The notes: generated from the letters alone by a model not told the origin. Counted from the stretch's first letter, positions 44,530-52,420 are shown. The stretch: 64,000 nt of DNA from an uncultured Aquimarina sp. (GCA_947498935.1 CANMMM010000014.1:62001-126000); one strand, 5' to 3'. A program made the numbers and translations.

Positions 44530-45051
44530 TTATTCTGGGTATAGGGTGTCTATATCGGTATCTGATAAATAGTCGATCAATGATTCTTGCGCTGGTATGT
44601 CTGTCGCTAGGGATGTAAAAGTGGCATCCTCATCAAATAGAGTTGCGATTTCTGTATCCGTAAGCTCGATATAACCATCATTTATATAGGTGTGTACATC
44701 GGTAGCAGTTACTAATAGAGGTTCTGGAGTTGGTTTTTGTACTATATATATAGTAATTATAATGGCTATCATGGCTGCTAAGCTAGCAATGAGTTGTATT
44801 TTTTTGGGCGTATATAACGGGATTATAGTTGTTTTTTCTTTGGGGGTTTCGGTCGGTAGTTGCTCGAATATTTGATCTTCTATGCGATCTAAATAAGCAG
44901 GGGGTAGCGTAAAACCACTTTCGATACGCTCAGGTAGGGGATTCACACTATTTTCTTGCTCTAGATGATGCAGCAGCTTTTCTTCGAAGGTATCGAAGTA
45001 GTCAGGTGGAGTATTAAACCCTGATGGGATATGTTTTTTATCTTTTTTCAC
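44530..45051 (-). CDS. Probable anti-sigma factor
   Basis: 173 residues. An N-terminal cytoplasmic domain (SGFNTPPDYFDTFEEKLLHHL and SGFTLPPAYLDRIEDQIFEQL; the pattern P-x-x-Y-x-D is repeated) is followed by one membrane helix (IQLIASLAAMIAIIITIYIV, about residues 92-112) and a short periplasmic tail. Its position 31 bp after the ECF sigma gene fits an anti-sigma role. The zinc-binding HxxxCxxC motif of classic ZAS domains is absent, so the assignment rests on topology and context. Confidence 0.65.
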   Translation of the reverse strand: MKKDKKHIPSGFNTPPDYFDTFEEKLLHHLEQENSVNPLPERIESGFTLPPAYLDRIEDQIFEQLPTETPKEKTTIIPLYTPKKIQLIASLAAMIAIIITIYIVQKPTPEPLLVTATDVHTYINDGYIELTDTEIATLFDEDATFTSLATDIPAQESLIDYLSDTDIDTLYPE

Positions 45052-45082
45052 TATAAGTTAGACGCTATGAATGGTCAAAGGT

Positions 45083-45628
45083 TTAATGGTTTTTTAAAAA
45101 TTGTTCAATTTTTTTAGTTGCTAAGTGATAGGAGGCTTTTAGTGCACCTTCACTCGTTTGCAGAATGGCTGCTATTTCTCGGTATTTGAGTTCTTGGAAA
45201 TACTTCATATTGAATACCTGTTGCTGTTTTTGAGGAAGGGTAGCAATAGCTTGTTGGAGTTTTAACTGTATTGTATTTCCATCATAATAGGCATCTGCTT
45301 CGAGGTTTTCTATCAGTTGCTGTTGCAATTGTTCTAAACTGATGTTATTTTTTTTAGCTTTTTGATTTAGAAAGGTAATCGCTTCATTGGTAGCAATTCT
45401 GTATAACCATGAATAGAGTTTGCTATCGCCTCTGAATTGATGTATGCCTTTATAGGTTTTAATAAATACGTTCTGAAGGATATCATCTGTATCATCATGG
45501 TTTTTTACCATATGTCTGATATGCCAGTATAGGGGGTGTTTATACTTAGCTACTAATTGACGAAAAGCAGCATCGCTATTATCATTATTTTGTAATGCAT
45601 GAATAATGTCTTCGTCTTGTATTTTCAA
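45083..45628 (-). CDS. ECF RNA polymerase sigma factor
   Basis: 181 residues from a TTG at 45628 (EDIIHALQNNDNSDAAFRQLV follows at once). The frame is open to another TTG at 45703; no ATG exists. Region 2 contains HIRHMVKNHDDTDDILQNVFIKTYKGIHQFRGDSKLYSWLYRIATNEAI; region 4 contains LPQKQQQVFNMKYFQELKYREIAAILQTSEGALKASYH. It heads the operon with the anti-sigma and Spy-like genes. It is transcribed away from the small RNA array, whose first unit begins about 160-230 bp away. Confidence 0.9.
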   Translation of the reverse strand: MKIQDEDIIHALQNNDNSDAAFRQLVAKYKHPLYWHIRHMVKNHDDTDDILQNVFIKTYKGIHQFRGDSKLYSWLYRIATNEAITFLNQKAKKNNISLEQLQQQLIENLEADAYYDGNTIQLKLQQAIATLPQKQQQVFNMKYFQELKYREIAAILQTSEGALKASYHLATKKIEQFLKNH

Positions 45629-45830
45629 AATAAGTAGTTCTGTTGTATTATTTTTGTTAGTAACAGCTAGTACACCTTGTGTATCTTTTTCTAAGATACG
45701 CAAAAGAGTTAAACAAGATGCTTGTCAGAAGATGATAGTTTAAAATGTAAGAATTTTGTTAAATTGTAAGAAAAAAAATGATTTATACTTGATGAAAAAC
45801 ACAAAATATAGTTGTTTTACTTATTGATTA

Positions 45831-45860
45831 TTGTTTTTTATAAAAAAAGTAGTATATTTA
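45831..45860 (+). promoter_or_regulatory. Promoter of array unit 1
   Basis: TTG (45831-45833), 19 bp, TATATTTA (45853-45860). Same layout as in the other units. Confidence 0.6.
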
Positions 45861-45863
45861 TAT

Positions 45864-45997
45864 TATGATAATATACTAATAATTAATACCTTATATGGTT
45901 AGGTGTTTTTATTAGTGATGAGTTTTATAATTTTAGAATTAGCCACTAGATTTAAAACTATTTGTGTGAAGAAAAAGAGTGTTTATACACTCTTTTT
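45864..45997 (+). ncRNA. Tandem small RNA array, unit 1 (diverged)
   Basis: Outermost left copy. It keeps GAGTTTTATAATTTTAGAAT, TAGCC-CTAGATTTAAA and TTTGTGTGAAG but lacks the GTCCCCAAAGG segment. It ends in its own terminator AGAGTGT-TTAT-ACACTCT followed by T. Compared with units 2-7 the terminator stem has changed base pairs on both sides, which keeps the pairing. Confidence 0.65.
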
Positions 45998-46149
45998 CTA
46001 TTTTAAAGGATATTAATTTTTTAATTATGTTAAAAAGAATAACAAGAAAAAGATTACTTAATATATTATTGATTAACGATTAAAAGTCTATAAAAAAAGA
46101 TAAAATGCAATATTATTTGTTTAACTGTAAAAAAGTAGTATATTTACGG

Positions 46150-46288
46150 TATAAGAATAGATAAGCACTTTTATTGTCCCCAAGATAGAAGTAATTATAA
46201 ATTTGAGTTTTTTAATTTTAGAATAAGCCCCTAAATTTAAGATGATTTGTGTGAAGAGGAAGAGCGCTAGTATAGCGCTCTTTTTTTT
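46150..46288 (+). ncRNA. Tandem small RNA array, unit 2
   Basis: Promoter TTTG (46116-46119), 19 bp, TATATTTA (46139-46146). Body contains GATAAGCACTTTTATTGTCC followed by CC, the hairpin AATTTTAG-loop-CTAAATTT and TTTGTGTGAAG. Terminator GAGCGCTA (46262-46269), GTA, TAGCGCTC (46273-46280), then eight T. Confidence 0.8.
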
Positions 46289-46412
46289 ATACTACTTTTA
46301 TAAAAGTAGTATAATTCTTACTCTAAATATAATATTTACGACAAAAACAACAAAATATCAGATAAAAAGCATTTTTTGTTTGTTTGATTCAAAATTTATT
46401 GTATCTTTATAG

Positions 46413-46544
46413 TGTAATAATTAAAGAACTACTCTTATCACCCCAAAGTAAAAGTAGTTATAAGTTTGAGTTTTTATTTTATATTAAGCCCTAAATTTTA
46501 AGATGTTTTGTGTGAGTAAAAGAGCGTTGAAAGACGCTCTTTTT
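46413..46544 (+). ncRNA. Tandem small RNA array, unit 3 (diverged)
   Basis: Promoter TTTG (46379-46382), 19 bp, TATCTTTA (46402-46409). The 5' part reads TTAAAGAACTACTCTTATCA then CCCC; the core has TATTTTATATTAAGCCCTAA. Terminator AGAGCGT, TGAAAG, ACGCTCT, then T. Stem bases differ in parallel on both arms from those of units 2 and 4-6. Confidence 0.75.
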
Positions 46545-46686
46545 ATTTTTCAGTGCTTATATATGTTGTGTAGGATTAATCTTATTTATTTTCTATTTAA
46601 AACATGATTTAACCTATAAAAAGCTTATTTTTTAGATAAAATACATTTTTTATTTGTTAGATTGTAAAAAAGTAGTATCTTTACAG

Positions 46687-46823
46687 TGTAAGAAAAGATA
46701 AGCACTTTTATTATCCCCAAGGTAAAAGTAATTATAAATTTGAGTTTTTAATTTTAGAATAAGCCCCTAAATTTAAGATGATTTGTGTGAAGAGAAAGAG
46801 CGCTAGTATAGCGCTCTTTTTTT
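46687..46823 (+). ncRNA. Tandem small RNA array, unit 4
   Basis: Promoter TTTG (46653-46656), 19 bp, TATCTTTA (46676-46683). Nearly identical to units 5-7; TATCCCC replaces TGTCCCC. Terminator GAGCGCTA-GTA-TAGCGCTC (46798-46816) plus seven T. Confidence 0.8.
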
Positions 46824-46969
46824 GTTTATTACTTTTTGAAGACTATTATATTTGTAGGATAATTCTTTTTAATTAATGTATTTGTATTTTTAAAACCTTT
46901 AAAATGCAATTTTTTTAGATAAAAAGCATAATTTGTTTGCTAGATTGTAAAAAAGTAGTATCTTTACAG

Positions 46970-47107
46970 TGTAAGAATAGATAAGCACTTTTATTGTCCC
47001 CAAAGGTAGAAGTAATTATAAATTTGAGTTTTTAATTTTAGAATAAGCCCCTAAATTTAAGATGATTTGTGTGAAGAGAAAGAGCGCTATACTAGCGCTC
47101 TTTTTTT
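46970..47107 (+). ncRNA. Tandem small RNA array, unit 5
   Basis: Promoter TTTG (46936-46939), 19 bp, TATCTTTA (46959-46966). Core hairpin: AATTTTAG (47034-47041), loop AATAAGCCC (47042-47050), CTAAATTT (47051-47058). Terminator GAGCGCTA-TAC-TAGCGCTC (47082-47100), with a different loop triplet from the neighbours but an intact stem. Confidence 0.82.
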
Positions 47108-47254
47108 GTTTACTACTTTTTGAAGACTATTATTTTTGTAGGGTAATTCTTTAGTATTAGTATATTTTCATTTTAAAACATCTTTAAAACGCAATTTTTT
47201 TAGATAAAACACATAATTTGTTTGCTAGATTGCAAAAAAGTAGTATCTTTACAG

Positions 47255-47392
47255 TGTAAGAATAGATAAGCACTTTTATTGTCCCCAAAGGTAAAAGTAA
47301 TTATAAATTTGAGTTTTTAATTTTAGAATAAGCCCCTAAATTTAAGATGATTTGTGTGAAGAGGAAGAGCGCTAGTATAGCGCTCTTTTTTT
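47255..47392 (+). ncRNA. Tandem small RNA array, unit 6
   Basis: Promoter TTTG (47221-47224), 19 bp, TATCTTTA (47244-47251). Body as in unit 5 with GGTAAAAG for GGTAGAAG. Terminator GAGCGCTA-GTA-TAGCGCTC (47367-47385) plus seven T. Confidence 0.82.
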
Positions 47393-47539
47393 GTTTACTA
47401 CTTTTTGAAGACTATTATCTTTGTAAGATAATTCTTTATTTTTGGTGTATTTGTATTTTAAAATATCTTTAAAATACAATTTTTTTAGACAAAATACATA
47501 ATTTGTTTGCTAGATTGCAAAAAAGTAGTATCTTTACAG

Positions 47540-47674
47540 TGTAAGAATAGATAAGCACTTTTATTGTCCCCAAAGGTAGAAGTAATTATAAATTTGAGTT
47601 TTTAATTTTAGAATAAGCCCCTAAATTTAAGATGATTTGTGTGAAGAGAAAGAGCGCTAATACAGTGCTCTTTT
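47540..47674 (+). ncRNA. Tandem small RNA array, unit 7
   Basis: Promoter TTTG (47506-47509), 19 bp, TATCTTTA (47529-47536). Body identical in the core to unit 5. The terminator is slightly decayed: GAGCGCT...AGTGCTC pairs through one G-U, and the T-run is only four, so it may be leaky. Confidence 0.78.
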
Positions 47675-47810
47675 GCTTTTTAAACGCATCATGAGACTAT
47701 TTAAAAGCGAGGACTTCATTTTACTTAAAAAAAAACAGATAAAATGAATGATTTTTAAGACTAAGTGTGTTAATTTTTTTGTAGAAGATAAAAAAGTAGT
47801 ATCTTTATAC

Positions 47811-47939
47811 TATTAAAAAAGAAGCTTCTTTCATGTAGTTAATGAAAAAGCTTTAAAATAAAGTGAGTTTTAATTTTAGAATAACCCTAAATTTAAGATG
47901 GTTTGTGTGTAGAAAAAGAGCGTGGAGACGCTCTTTTTT
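47811..47939 (+). ncRNA. Tandem small RNA array, unit 8 (diverged)
   Basis: -7 box TATCTTTA (47800-47807); the -33 is TTTG with an 18-bp spacer. The 5' half is unrelated (AGAAGCTTCTTTCATGTAGT region), but the 3' core TTTTAATTTTAGAATAACCC, TAAATTTAAGATGGTTTGTG and the terminator AGAGCGT-GGAG-ACGCTCT plus six T are kept. Confidence 0.7.
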
Positions 47940-47965
47940 GTTTTTAAACCACTTAATATGAAAAT

Positions 47966-48011
47966 AAAAAGCTGTCTAGAGATTATGCGTAAATAATCTA
48001 GACAGCTTTTT
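47966..48011 (-). terminator. Terminator of the phosphosugar mutase gene
   Basis: AAAAAGCTGTCTAGA and TCTAGACAGCTTTTT form a 15-bp stem. It separates the mutase gene from the small RNA array and could stop both strands. Confidence 0.9.
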
Positions 48012-48040
48012 GGTTAGCTAGCGGTTTAATATGACAACTT

Positions 48041-49771
48041 TTAGCTAATATGTAGATCTCTTTTAATTTGATCGATTTTTGTCACTAATTGTTGCTCTAC
48101 AGCATTAAAATCATCTACTGTAGGTAATGGCTCAGATACACTGATGTAGAATTTAATCTTAGGTTCTGTACCACTAGGACGTGCAGCTATTTTACTACCT
48201 GCTTCTGTATAAAAGATAAGTACGTTTGATTTAGGAATTTCGATAGCTTGCTCACTATCATCCTGTATGTTTTTAGCAATACTAGTTTGATAGTCTTCAA
48301 TCAATACAATTTTTTCATTATTAAAATGTGTTGGAGGATTGTTTCTAAGATCAATCATTGTTTGCTTGATTTCTTCAGCGCCTTTAATACCTTTTTTGAC
48401 CAGGGATACTAAGTTTTCTTTAAAAAATCCATGTGTTTGGTACAATGCTAATAGCTCTTTATAAAAGGAGGAACCTTTAGATTTTGTATGTGCTACAATC
48501 TCACAGGCCAGTATGGTAGAGGTAACAGCATCTTTATCTCTTACAAAATCTCCTACCATAAATCCAAAACTTTCTTCTCCACCACCAATAAAGTTTTCGT
48601 TAGGATAATCCTTGATCAGTTTTGCGATCCACTTGAACCCTGTTAGTACTTCTTTATAGGTTACTCCAAAGGCATCGGCTAGATTCTTCATCATTGGTGT
48701 GGATACAATAGTAGATGCGATAAACTCATTGCCTTGGAAACCTTTTGTGTCTTTATAGTATTGTAGTAGAAACCATGTCATGACAATCATGGTCTGATTT
48801 CCATTGAGTAATTGTAATTCTCCATCGTTATTTCTGACAGCGATTCCTAATCGGTCGCAATCAGGATCTGTACCAATTACGATGTCTGCTTGTACTTCTG
48901 CTGCAAGTTCCATAGCCATGGTCAGGGCTTCTGGCTCTTCTGGGTTTGGAGATACTACTGTAGGGAAGTTACCATCTGGTTTTTCTTGCTCCTTAACAAT
49001 GTGTACATTGGAATATCCTGCTTTTTCTAATGTCGCAGGAATAGCAGTAATCGAAGTACCGTGTAGTGATGTAAACACGATAGTCGTATCATCTTTGGCC
49101 GCTTGCGAGGCGATAAAACTTCCGTTTTCTACACAATTAGCGATAAAAGGAGTGTCAATCTCTTGATCTATTTTTTGAATAAGCTCAGGATTGGTATCAA
49201 ATTTTATATCGGCATAATTAAGTCCGTTGATTTCTGCGATGATTGCTCCATCTTGCGGCGGTACGAGTTGCCCTCCATCTTGCCAGTATACTTTATATCC
49301 ATTATACTCAGGCGGATTATGACTCGCTGTAAGTACAATACCGCAGTGGCATCCTAGTTCTTTTACTGCAAAAGATAATTCTGGTGTAGGACGTAAGCTG
49401 GTAAATAAGTATACTTTAATCCCATTTGCAGAAAATACATCGGCTACTACTTGCGCCAGTGTATCACTATTATTTCTACAATCATAAGCAATCACTGCTT
49501 TTGGCTGTTCATTAGGGAATTGCTGTAGTAAGTAATTGCTCAGTCCTTGCGTACTTTTTCCTAAGGTATATTTATTGATTCTATTGGTGCCCACGCCCAT
49601 GGTACCTCGCATACCTCCTGTACCAAATTCTAAATCTTTATAGAAACTTTCTTTTAGGTACTCTACATCTGTTTGCTGTAGTGTTTCAATTTCTTTTCTA
49701 GTATTTTTATCAAAAACGGGAGTTAACCATTCTGCTATTTTGGTGTCTATCAGAGAATCTGTGATTTGCAT
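48041..49771 (-). CDS. Phosphoglucomutase/phosphomannomutase family phosphosugar mutase
   Basis: 576 residues, typical of the phosphopentomutase/PGM2-like long form. It moves a phosphate between C1 and C6 (or C5) of a sugar. Motifs: LEFGTGGMRGTMGVGTNRINKYT near the N terminus, the phosphoserine loop GIVLTASHNPPEYNGYKVYWQDGG, the metal loop GTDPDCDRLGIAV, the sugar loop GGGEESFGFMVGDFVRDKDAV and the phosphate loop ARPSGTEPKIKFY. Sugar specificity is not decided by these. It is probably monocistronic and ends at the terminator facing the small RNA array. Confidence 0.92.
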   Translation of the reverse strand: MQITDSLIDTKIAEWLTPVFDKNTRKEIETLQQTDVEYLKESFYKDLEFGTGGMRGTMGVGTNRINKYTLGKSTQGLSNYLLQQFPNEQPKAVIAYDCRNNSDTLAQVVADVFSANGIKVYLFTSLRPTPELSFAVKELGCHCGIVLTASHNPPEYNGYKVYWQDGGQLVPPQDGAIIAEINGLNYADIKFDTNPELIQKIDQEIDTPFIANCVENGSFIASQAAKDDTTIVFTSLHGTSITAIPATLEKAGYSNVHIVKEQEKPDGNFPTVVSPNPEEPEALTMAMELAAEVQADIVIGTDPDCDRLGIAVRNNDGELQLLNGNQTMIVMTWFLLQYYKDTKGFQGNEFIASTIVSTPMMKNLADAFGVTYKEVLTGFKWIAKLIKDYPNENFIGGGEESFGFMVGDFVRDKDAVTSTILACEIVAHTKSKGSSFYKELLALYQTHGFFKENLVSLVKKGIKGAEEIKQTMIDLRNNPPTHFNNEKIVLIEDYQTSIAKNIQDDSEQAIEIPKSNVLIFYTEAGSKIAARPSGTEPKIKFYISVSEPLPTVDDFNAVEQQLVTKIDQIKRDLHIS

Positions 49772-49979
49772 TCGTGTGGGTTTTGGTAAAAATTTTATTA
49801 TTTTTTGAGATCATTACTACTGATGTGATCTAATTACAGTTGTAATTACTGTCGGGTTAATTCAATACTATATTTAGGAACGTATTCTAAATTGTATAGC
49901 AATTCCATTATAGTAGTAGCACCTATCAGTAAGTGTTTTATACACTAGATAAATGTAATAAATTCCTTGTTTATATGTA

Positions 49980-50140
49980 GAAGTGATTTAAACTTTTTTC
50001 AATTTACTATAAAAACGATCTTTTGCACTCAAATTTTGCAGTTTTTGAGTTCCGTAGCGCTGCTATACAACTAAAAAATCGCTGTATTTGATCACAAAAT
50101 CTTGGTTTTTCGCTGAAATCAAAAAAGTTTACATCACTTC
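49980..50140 (+). repeat. Family III MITE-like repeat, copy 2
   Basis: Terminal inverted repeats GAAGTGATTTAAACTTTTTT and AAAAAAGTTTACATCACTTC are nearly exact complements. The core is TTCCGTAGCGCTGCTATACA. It fills most of the 405-bp gap between the mutase and glycosyltransferase genes; nothing else was seen there. Confidence 0.85.
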
Positions 50141-50176
50141 GTATTATCTTTTTGTTTTTAATTAGCGATACCAGTG

Positions 50177-51121
50177 TTAATGAATCGTTGTTGCGATATG
50201 GTATCGTTGTTTATCTCTTTTGGTAGTGAGTATAATTTCTCCTATGAATCCCGCTAGAAAAAATTGTGTTCCTAGTACCATCGCGGTTAGTGCGATATAG
50301 AACTCTGGGCGTTGGGCAATCAATCGGCCACTAGTATCGATAAACAATTTATCGATGCCTAGGTAGGTAGCGCATATAAACCCAATCATAAAAAGTAATG
50401 TGCCAATCAACCCAAAGAAATGCATCGGTCTTTTGCCAAAATGAGACATAAACCAAATGGTGATTAGGTCTAAAAAACCATTGATAAAACGGTTCATTCC
50501 GAATTTAGTAGTTCCATATTTTCGAGCTTGATGCAATACTACTTTTTCTCCTATATTAGAGAACCCTGCATTTTTAGCTAATACAGGGATATATCGATGC
50601 ATTTCTCCGTGTACATCGATATGCTTTACGACCTTTTTTTTGTAGGCTTTAAGCCCGCAATTAAAATCATTTAACTGCACTCCAGAGGTGGCTCTAGCTG
50701 CCGCATTAAATAGTTTAGAAGGTAAGTTTTTAGCTATTACAGAATCATATCGTTTCTTTTTCCAACCCGATATCAGATCGTATCCGTCGGTAGCGATCAG
50801 TCGGTATAATTCGGGGATTTCTTCTGGATTGTCTTGCAAGTCTGCATCCATCGTGATGACTACATTGCCTTCTGCTTTGGCAAATCCAGCGTGTAGTGCT
50901 TGGGATTTTCCATAGTTTTTTAGAAATCGGATACCTTTTACAGCAGGGTCTTGTTTAGAAAGCGTAGTAATGGTATCCCAAGATTGGTCGGTACTGCCAT
51001 CATCTATAAAAATGATTTCGTATGTATACTCCTCTTTGTGTACTACTTGGTAAATCCAGTTGTACAATTCTGTAAGCGATTCCTCTTCATTCAATAATGG
51101 TATGACTATAGAAATATCCAT
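50177..51121 (-). CDS. Family 2 glycosyltransferase, polyprenyl-phosphate type
   Basis: 314 residues. The GT-A domain opens MDISIVIPLLNEEESLTELY with the nucleotide-binding EIIFIDDGSTDQSWD and the DxD-like VVITMDADLQDNPEEIPEL. Two membrane helices follow at the C terminus (MHFFGLIGTLLFMIGFICATYLGI and FYIALTAMVLGTQFFLAGFIGEIIL). This layout matches DPM1/GtrB/ArnC-like enzymes that load a sugar onto a lipid carrier at the inner membrane. The donor sugar is unknown. It is 2 bp from the DUF4199 gene upstream, so they are co-transcribed. Confidence 0.9.
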   Translation of the reverse strand: MDISIVIPLLNEEESLTELYNWIYQVVHKEEYTYEIIFIDDGSTDQSWDTITTLSKQDPAVKGIRFLKNYGKSQALHAGFAKAEGNVVITMDADLQDNPEEIPELYRLIATDGYDLISGWKKKRYDSVIAKNLPSKLFNAAARATSGVQLNDFNCGLKAYKKKVVKHIDVHGEMHRYIPVLAKNAGFSNIGEKVVLHQARKYGTTKFGMNRFINGFLDLITIWFMSHFGKRPMHFFGLIGTLLFMIGFICATYLGIDKLFIDTSGRLIAQRPEFYIALTAMVLGTQFFLAGFIGEIILTTKRDKQRYHIATTIH

Positions 51122-51123
51122 TC

Positions 51124-51633
51124 TTATTTTTTTAGATCTTTGTTAGCCAATACGCCTCCAGTAATTAATGAAATAACTGCACCGAGGAATAAGAACCAAA
51201 TGGTATACATGATTACTCCTAAATAGGATTGACTCGTGTTTTGCGCTTCGATACTCGCTTTTACTTGATCTAGTTGCTCTGGCGTATATTTTTCGGTAAA
51301 CGCTAATCGTAGGTTGGTCTGAAAATCTGGATCGATATATATATCGTATACATATGCCATGGTACAATAGCAGAGTCCAATACATCCCATAATACCGATT
51401 CCTACTTTTAAAGCATCTACGATGGTGAGTGATCCTCGAATACTTTTGTATTTTTTGGTGGCATAGATGATAATGATTATCTCTGCAATAAAAGCGATAA
51501 AAAAAGTGAGGTAATAGAATAGGGGAGGGAATGCTAATAATCTCGCCGTATAATCGATTGCTACTCGCCCAATACCAGCTACTAATGCAATTGTAGTACA
51601 AAGGGTAAAAAGCTTATTTTGCAGTATTGCCAT
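51124..51633 (-). CDS. DUF4199 family membrane protein
   Basis: 169 residues with four predicted membrane helices (about 12-32, 38-58, 76-96 and 142-164), and a charged loop TEKYTPEQLDQVKASIEAQN between helices three and four. The layout is that of DUF4199, common in Bacteroidota and of unknown function. A second DUF4199 gene lies upstream at 51893, separated by a family III repeat. It sits directly before the glycosyltransferase gene. Confidence 0.8.
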   Translation of the reverse strand: MAILQNKLFTLCTTIALVAGIGRVAIDYTARLLAFPPLFYYLTFFIAFIAEIIIIIYATKKYKSIRGSLTIVDALKVGIGIMGCIGLCYCTMAYVYDIYIDPDFQTNLRLAFTEKYTPEQLDQVKASIEAQNTSQSYLGVIMYTIWFLFLGAVISLITGGVLANKDLKK

Positions 51634-51654
51634 GTTCTAAAAATCAGAATTAAT

Positions 51655-51780
51655 GATGAAAAAGTGTACACTTTTTGCAATTTTGAGTTTCGTAGCGCTG
51701 CTGTGCCACAAAAAAATGACTGTATTTGGTCACAAAATCTAGCGATGTTCGCTTAGATCGAAAAAGTTTACACCATTTCT
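51655..51780 (+). repeat. Family III MITE-like repeat, copy 3 (shortened)
   Basis: GTGTACACTTTTTGCAATTT at the left, core TTTCGTAGCGCTGCTGTGCC and AAAAAGTTTACACCATTTC at the right. About 30 bp present in copies 2 and 4 (the ATAAAAACGATCTTTTGCAC block) is missing from the left half. Confidence 0.8.
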
Positions 51781-51892
51781 ATAAGGTAGCAAATATAGGT
51801 ATTACATCTAAAAAATAGACAGATTCAAAAAAAGGATCACTGCATATTGCGAATGATCCTTGTATACAAATAAATAGAATAAGAGTGTCTAT

Positions 51893-52420
51893 TTAAAATT
51901 CAGGTTGCTTCTTTTTAATGGCTAGCGCTGCTATTAAACCAATAATGATGTAGAAGATCATTCCTTTAAACCAGTTAAATATTTGTGATCCTACAGAGAG
52001 TGGATTTTCTTCTTCCATTTTGGCGATCGCTTGTTCGACAGCTTCTTTAGGAGCATTGAATTTTTCCATCATACTTACTGCCATTTCGATACTTTTTTCT
52101 TTAATAGCAATGGCTGCTTCTGGATCTACTACAGTATATATGATGATACTTACTACAGTGCTGATAGCAGTACCAATGGCTAGTGTAATAAAATAAGAAG
52201 TAAATGCATCTTTGAATGAGATAAAGCCTCCTAATATTTTTTTGCTACGTATCGCTGAGACGATGCCGTATGCAATCACAAAAACAAATAAAAAGATCAA
52301 AAATCCCCAGTTGGTAAATAAATCTGGATATACAGCATAGCTAATCACTGTCATGAGCGATAATACGCCTCCTAAGATCATTCCCCTGTTAATCGCATTC
52401 GATTTTATAGTGTTGTCCAT
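51893..52420 (-). CDS. DUF4199 family membrane protein
   Basis: 175 residues, four predicted helices, with the family-type loop KSIEMAVSMMEKFNAPKEAVEQAIAKMEEENP before the last helix and FISFKDAFTSYFITLAIGT in the middle. It is a divergent relative of the 51124 protein (same topology, modest identity), so an old duplication is likely. Function unknown. Confidence 0.82.
   Translation of the reverse strand: MDNTIKSNAINRGMILGGVLSLMTVISYAVYPDLFTNWGFLIFLFVFVIAYGIVSAIRSKKILGGFISFKDAFTSYFITLAIGTAISTVVSIIIYTVVDPEAAIAIKEKSIEMAVSMMEKFNAPKEAVEQAIAKMEEENPLSVGSQIFNWFKGMIFYIIIGLIAALAIKKKQPEF

Noticed and set aside
46241-47480. Short open frames starting at the ATG in the array core (MICVKRKSA..., with a hydrophobic stretch reading through the terminator).
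   Set aside because: The frames read across the terminator stem and T-run, stop after four codons in unit 8 and have no ATG in unit 1, while RNA features are kept in all eight units. The similarity between units follows from the DNA duplication.
45831-47939. CRISPR array.
   Set aside because: The period is about 280 bp, and the spacers of units 4-7 are themselves repeated. There are no 25-40 bp repeats with unique spacers and no cas genes.
45831-47939. Tandem attenuators or riboswitches of a downstream gene.
   Set aside because: No plus-strand gene follows; the next gene (phosphosugar mutase) is on the minus strand behind a terminator.
48041-49771. Assignment of the mutase as a specific phosphoglucomutase (pgm) or phosphopentomutase.
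   Set aside because: The loop motifs establish the superfamily but not the sugar, so no gene symbol was given.
51143-51601. 152-codon minus-strand frame overlapping the DUF4199 gene.
   Set aside because: It is the shadow of the DUF4199 gene in another frame on the same strand, with Tyr/Ser/Arg-rich composition and no domain.
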